Positions 14,754 through 15,964 of a DNA stretch of 15,964 bases are shown here, piece after piece. The notes beneath the pieces were generated by a model. That model was not told where the DNA came from. It ran no database searches and saw only the letters and a list, made by a program, of their open reading frames with translations. The stretch's first letter is position 1, and each line of letters begins with the position of its first letter. Made by a program: the position numbers and the translations under genes. The stretch covers positions 1-15,964 of the forward strand of contig CAZBLP010000048.1 of assembly GCA_964492825.1 (NCBI GenBank), written 5' to 3'. The stretch is from CAZBLP01 sp964492825 (GTDB taxonomy: Bacteria; DYJV01).

Positions 14754-15899
14754 ATGGAATTTAAATTAACAGAAGAGCAGAGGATGATAAGAGAAATGGT
14801 ATCAGACTTTGCTAAAAAAGAACTAAAACCATTAGCTGAAAAAATTGATAAAGAACATTATTATCCACAAGAGATTGTTGCAAAATTAGCAGAATTAGGT
14901 CTTATGGGAGTTGCTTTTCCAGAAGAATATGGTGGTGCAGGTATGGATAATGTTTGCTATGCTATAGCACTTGAAGAAATATCAAGATATTGTGCTTCTA
15001 CTGGTGTTATTATGTCTGTTAATAACTCTCTTGCATGTGACCCTGTTTATAAATTTGGAAATGAAGAGCAGAAGAAGAAGTTTTTAACTCCAATGGCAAA
15101 AGGTGAAACTCTTGGCTGCCTCGGGCTCACAGAGCCTAATGCTGGTACTGACGCAGCTAATATTTCAACAACAGCAAAGTTGGATGGCGATGAATGGATT
15201 GTTAATGGAAATAAAATATTTATTACTAACGGTGCTCAGGCAAATACCTGTGTGCTTATTGTTCAAACTGATAAATCATTGGGACATAAAGGTATAGCTG
15301 CATTAATAGTTGATCTTGATAATACTCCCGGTTTTAAAGTTGGTAAAATAGAAGATAAACTTGGTATTAGAGGTTCTTCAACTGCTGAGCTTGTTTTTGA
15401 AGAAGCAAGAGTGCCAAAAGAAAACCTACTTGGGAAGATTGGAGATGGTTTTAAAATAGCTCTTGCTACTCTTGATGGTGGTAGAATCGGCATTGCATCT
15501 CAGGCTCTTGGAATTGCAAGAGGCGCTCTTGAAGAATCCATAGAATTTGCAAAAACAAGAGTGCAGTTTAACAGACCAATTGCAAGTTTTCAGGCTATTC
15601 AATGGATGATAGCTGATATGGCTACAAGAATAGATGCTTCAAGATTGTTAATCTGGAGAGCAGCTTATTTAAAAGACAAAGGAGATGTTCGATATTCCAC
15701 AGAATCTGCAATGGCAAAACTTTTTGCATCTGAAACAGCTATGTGGGCAACCACTAAAGCTATTCAGATTCATGGAGGTTACGGTTATACAACAGAGTAT
15801 CCTGTTGAAAGATATTTCAGAGATGCTAAAATTACAGAGATTTATGAAGGAACCTCAGAAGTTATGAGGCTTGTAATTTCAAGAAGTTATTTACAATAA
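14754..15899 (+). CDS. Short-chain (butyryl-type) acyl-CoA dehydrogenase
   Basis: An FAD-dependent acyl-CoA dehydrogenase of 381 residues, the usual length. It introduces the trans-2 double bond into a short acyl-CoA and hands electrons to ETF. Marks in order: LTEEQRMIREMVSDFAKKEL at the N-terminus, the FAD/substrate segment LGLTEPNAGTDAA (123-135), FITNGAQAN (156-164), TRVQFNRPIASFQAIQ (268-283), and IHGGYGYTTEYPVERYFRDA (339-358). The catalytic base is E365 in IYEGTSE, the position used by short/medium-chain enzymes, not by isovaleryl-CoA or long-chain ones. AAAGGAG (about 14742-14748) precedes the ATG. etfB begins 24 bases after the stop codon, which pairs the enzyme with its electron acceptor. 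Butyryl-CoA is the likeliest substrate, but 2-methyl branched acyl-CoA is possible given the racemase gene. Confidence 0.95.
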   Translation: MEFKLTEEQRMIREMVSDFAKKELKPLAEKIDKEHYYPQEIVAKLAELGLMGVAFPEEYGGAGMDNVCYAIALEEISRYCASTGVIMSVNNSLACDPVYKFGNEEQKKKFLTPMAKGETLGCLGLTEPNAGTDAANISTTAKLDGDEWIVNGNKIFITNGAQANTCVLIVQTDKSLGHKGIAALIVDLDNTPGFKVGKIEDKLGIRGSSTAELVFEEARVPKENLLGKIGDGFKIALATLDGGRIGIASQALGIARGALEESIEFAKTRVQFNRPIASFQAIQWMIADMATRIDASRLLIWRAAYLKDKGDVRYSTESAMAKLFASETAMWATTKAIQIHGGYGYTTEYPVERYFRDAKITEIYEGTSEVMRLVISRSYLQ

Positions 15900-15922
15900 C
15901 AATAAAAAAAAGGAGGTAAAAA

Positions 15923-15964
15923 GTGAAAATTATTGTATGTGTAAAGCAAACATTTGACACAGAA
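15923..15964 (+). CDS. etfB: Electron transfer flavoprotein subunit beta (5' end only)
   Basis: The window ends 14 codons into this gene. A GTG start at 15923 follows AGGAGG at 15911-15916. The translated residues, MKIIVCVKQTFDTE, match the conserved EtfB N-terminus (K-I-x-V-C-V-K-Q-x-x-D-T-E). EtfB with EtfA accepts electrons from the acyl-CoA dehydrogenase just upstream and delivers them to the membrane oxidoreductase that heads the operon. The stretch is short, but the motif and context leave little doubt. etfA is expected beyond the window. Confidence 0.87.
   Translation, partial: MKIIVCVKQTFDTE

Overview
The window is low-GC (about one third G+C by eye) bacterial chromosome. It comes from a Gram-negative, respiring anaerobe or microaerophile: it carries a TRAP-TAXI transporter, a seven-haem periplasmic cytochrome c, a membrane-bound ETF:quinone oxidoreductase of the cytochrome b/CCG type, and a fatty-acid beta-oxidation cluster. 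Ribosome-binding sites are strong AGGAGG-type. Gene content and base composition fit the Deferribacterota (Deferribacter/Calditerrivibrio/Mucispirillum-like) best. This is inference from recognised families, not a database match. I see no tRNA, rRNA, CRISPR array, insertion sequence or prophage gene, and no gene-free stretch over 300 bases.

Region 1 (1-6068, + strand): a promoter region with a dyad, a TAXI-type periplasmic binding protein, a small DUF1850-like membrane-anchored protein, a fused TRAP permease, an AMP-forming acyl-CoA ligase and an unrecognised secreted helical protein. The boundary between the binding protein and the membrane genes carries two perfect hairpins, one of them shaped like an intrinsic terminator inside the start of the next gene. 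This suggests the binding protein is made in excess. No terminator is visible before the ligase, so the transporter may feed an organic acid to the ligase.

Region 2 (6069-6974): a convergent, minus-strand polysaccharide deacetylase-like gene with an odd start and a changed metal-site motif. It is followed by a compact divergent promoter region in which two TTGACA boxes lie back to back around a shared A/T tract.

Region 3 (6975-15964, + strand, continuing off the end): a probable catabolic operon. In order it has the ETF:menaquinone oxidoreductase, a heptahaem cytochrome c, an alpha-methylacyl-CoA racemase-like CaiB/BaiF protein, a MerR-family regulator, two tandem thiolases, 3-hydroxybutyryl-CoA dehydrogenase, a short-chain acyl-CoA dehydrogenase and the first 14 codons of etfB. 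Electrons from acyl-CoA oxidation would pass by ETF to the membrane oxidoreductase, and then to menaquinone and/or the periplasmic haems. Enoyl-CoA hydratase is not in the window. A near-perfect 18-bp palindrome ahead of the first gene is the likely operator for the MerR protein encoded within the operon.

Nothing here is a clearly new system. The most interesting points are the oxidoreductase/heptahaem pair, the regulator-operator pair, the double hairpin in the TRAP operon, the deacetylase oddities and a 34-residue insertion in one thiolase.
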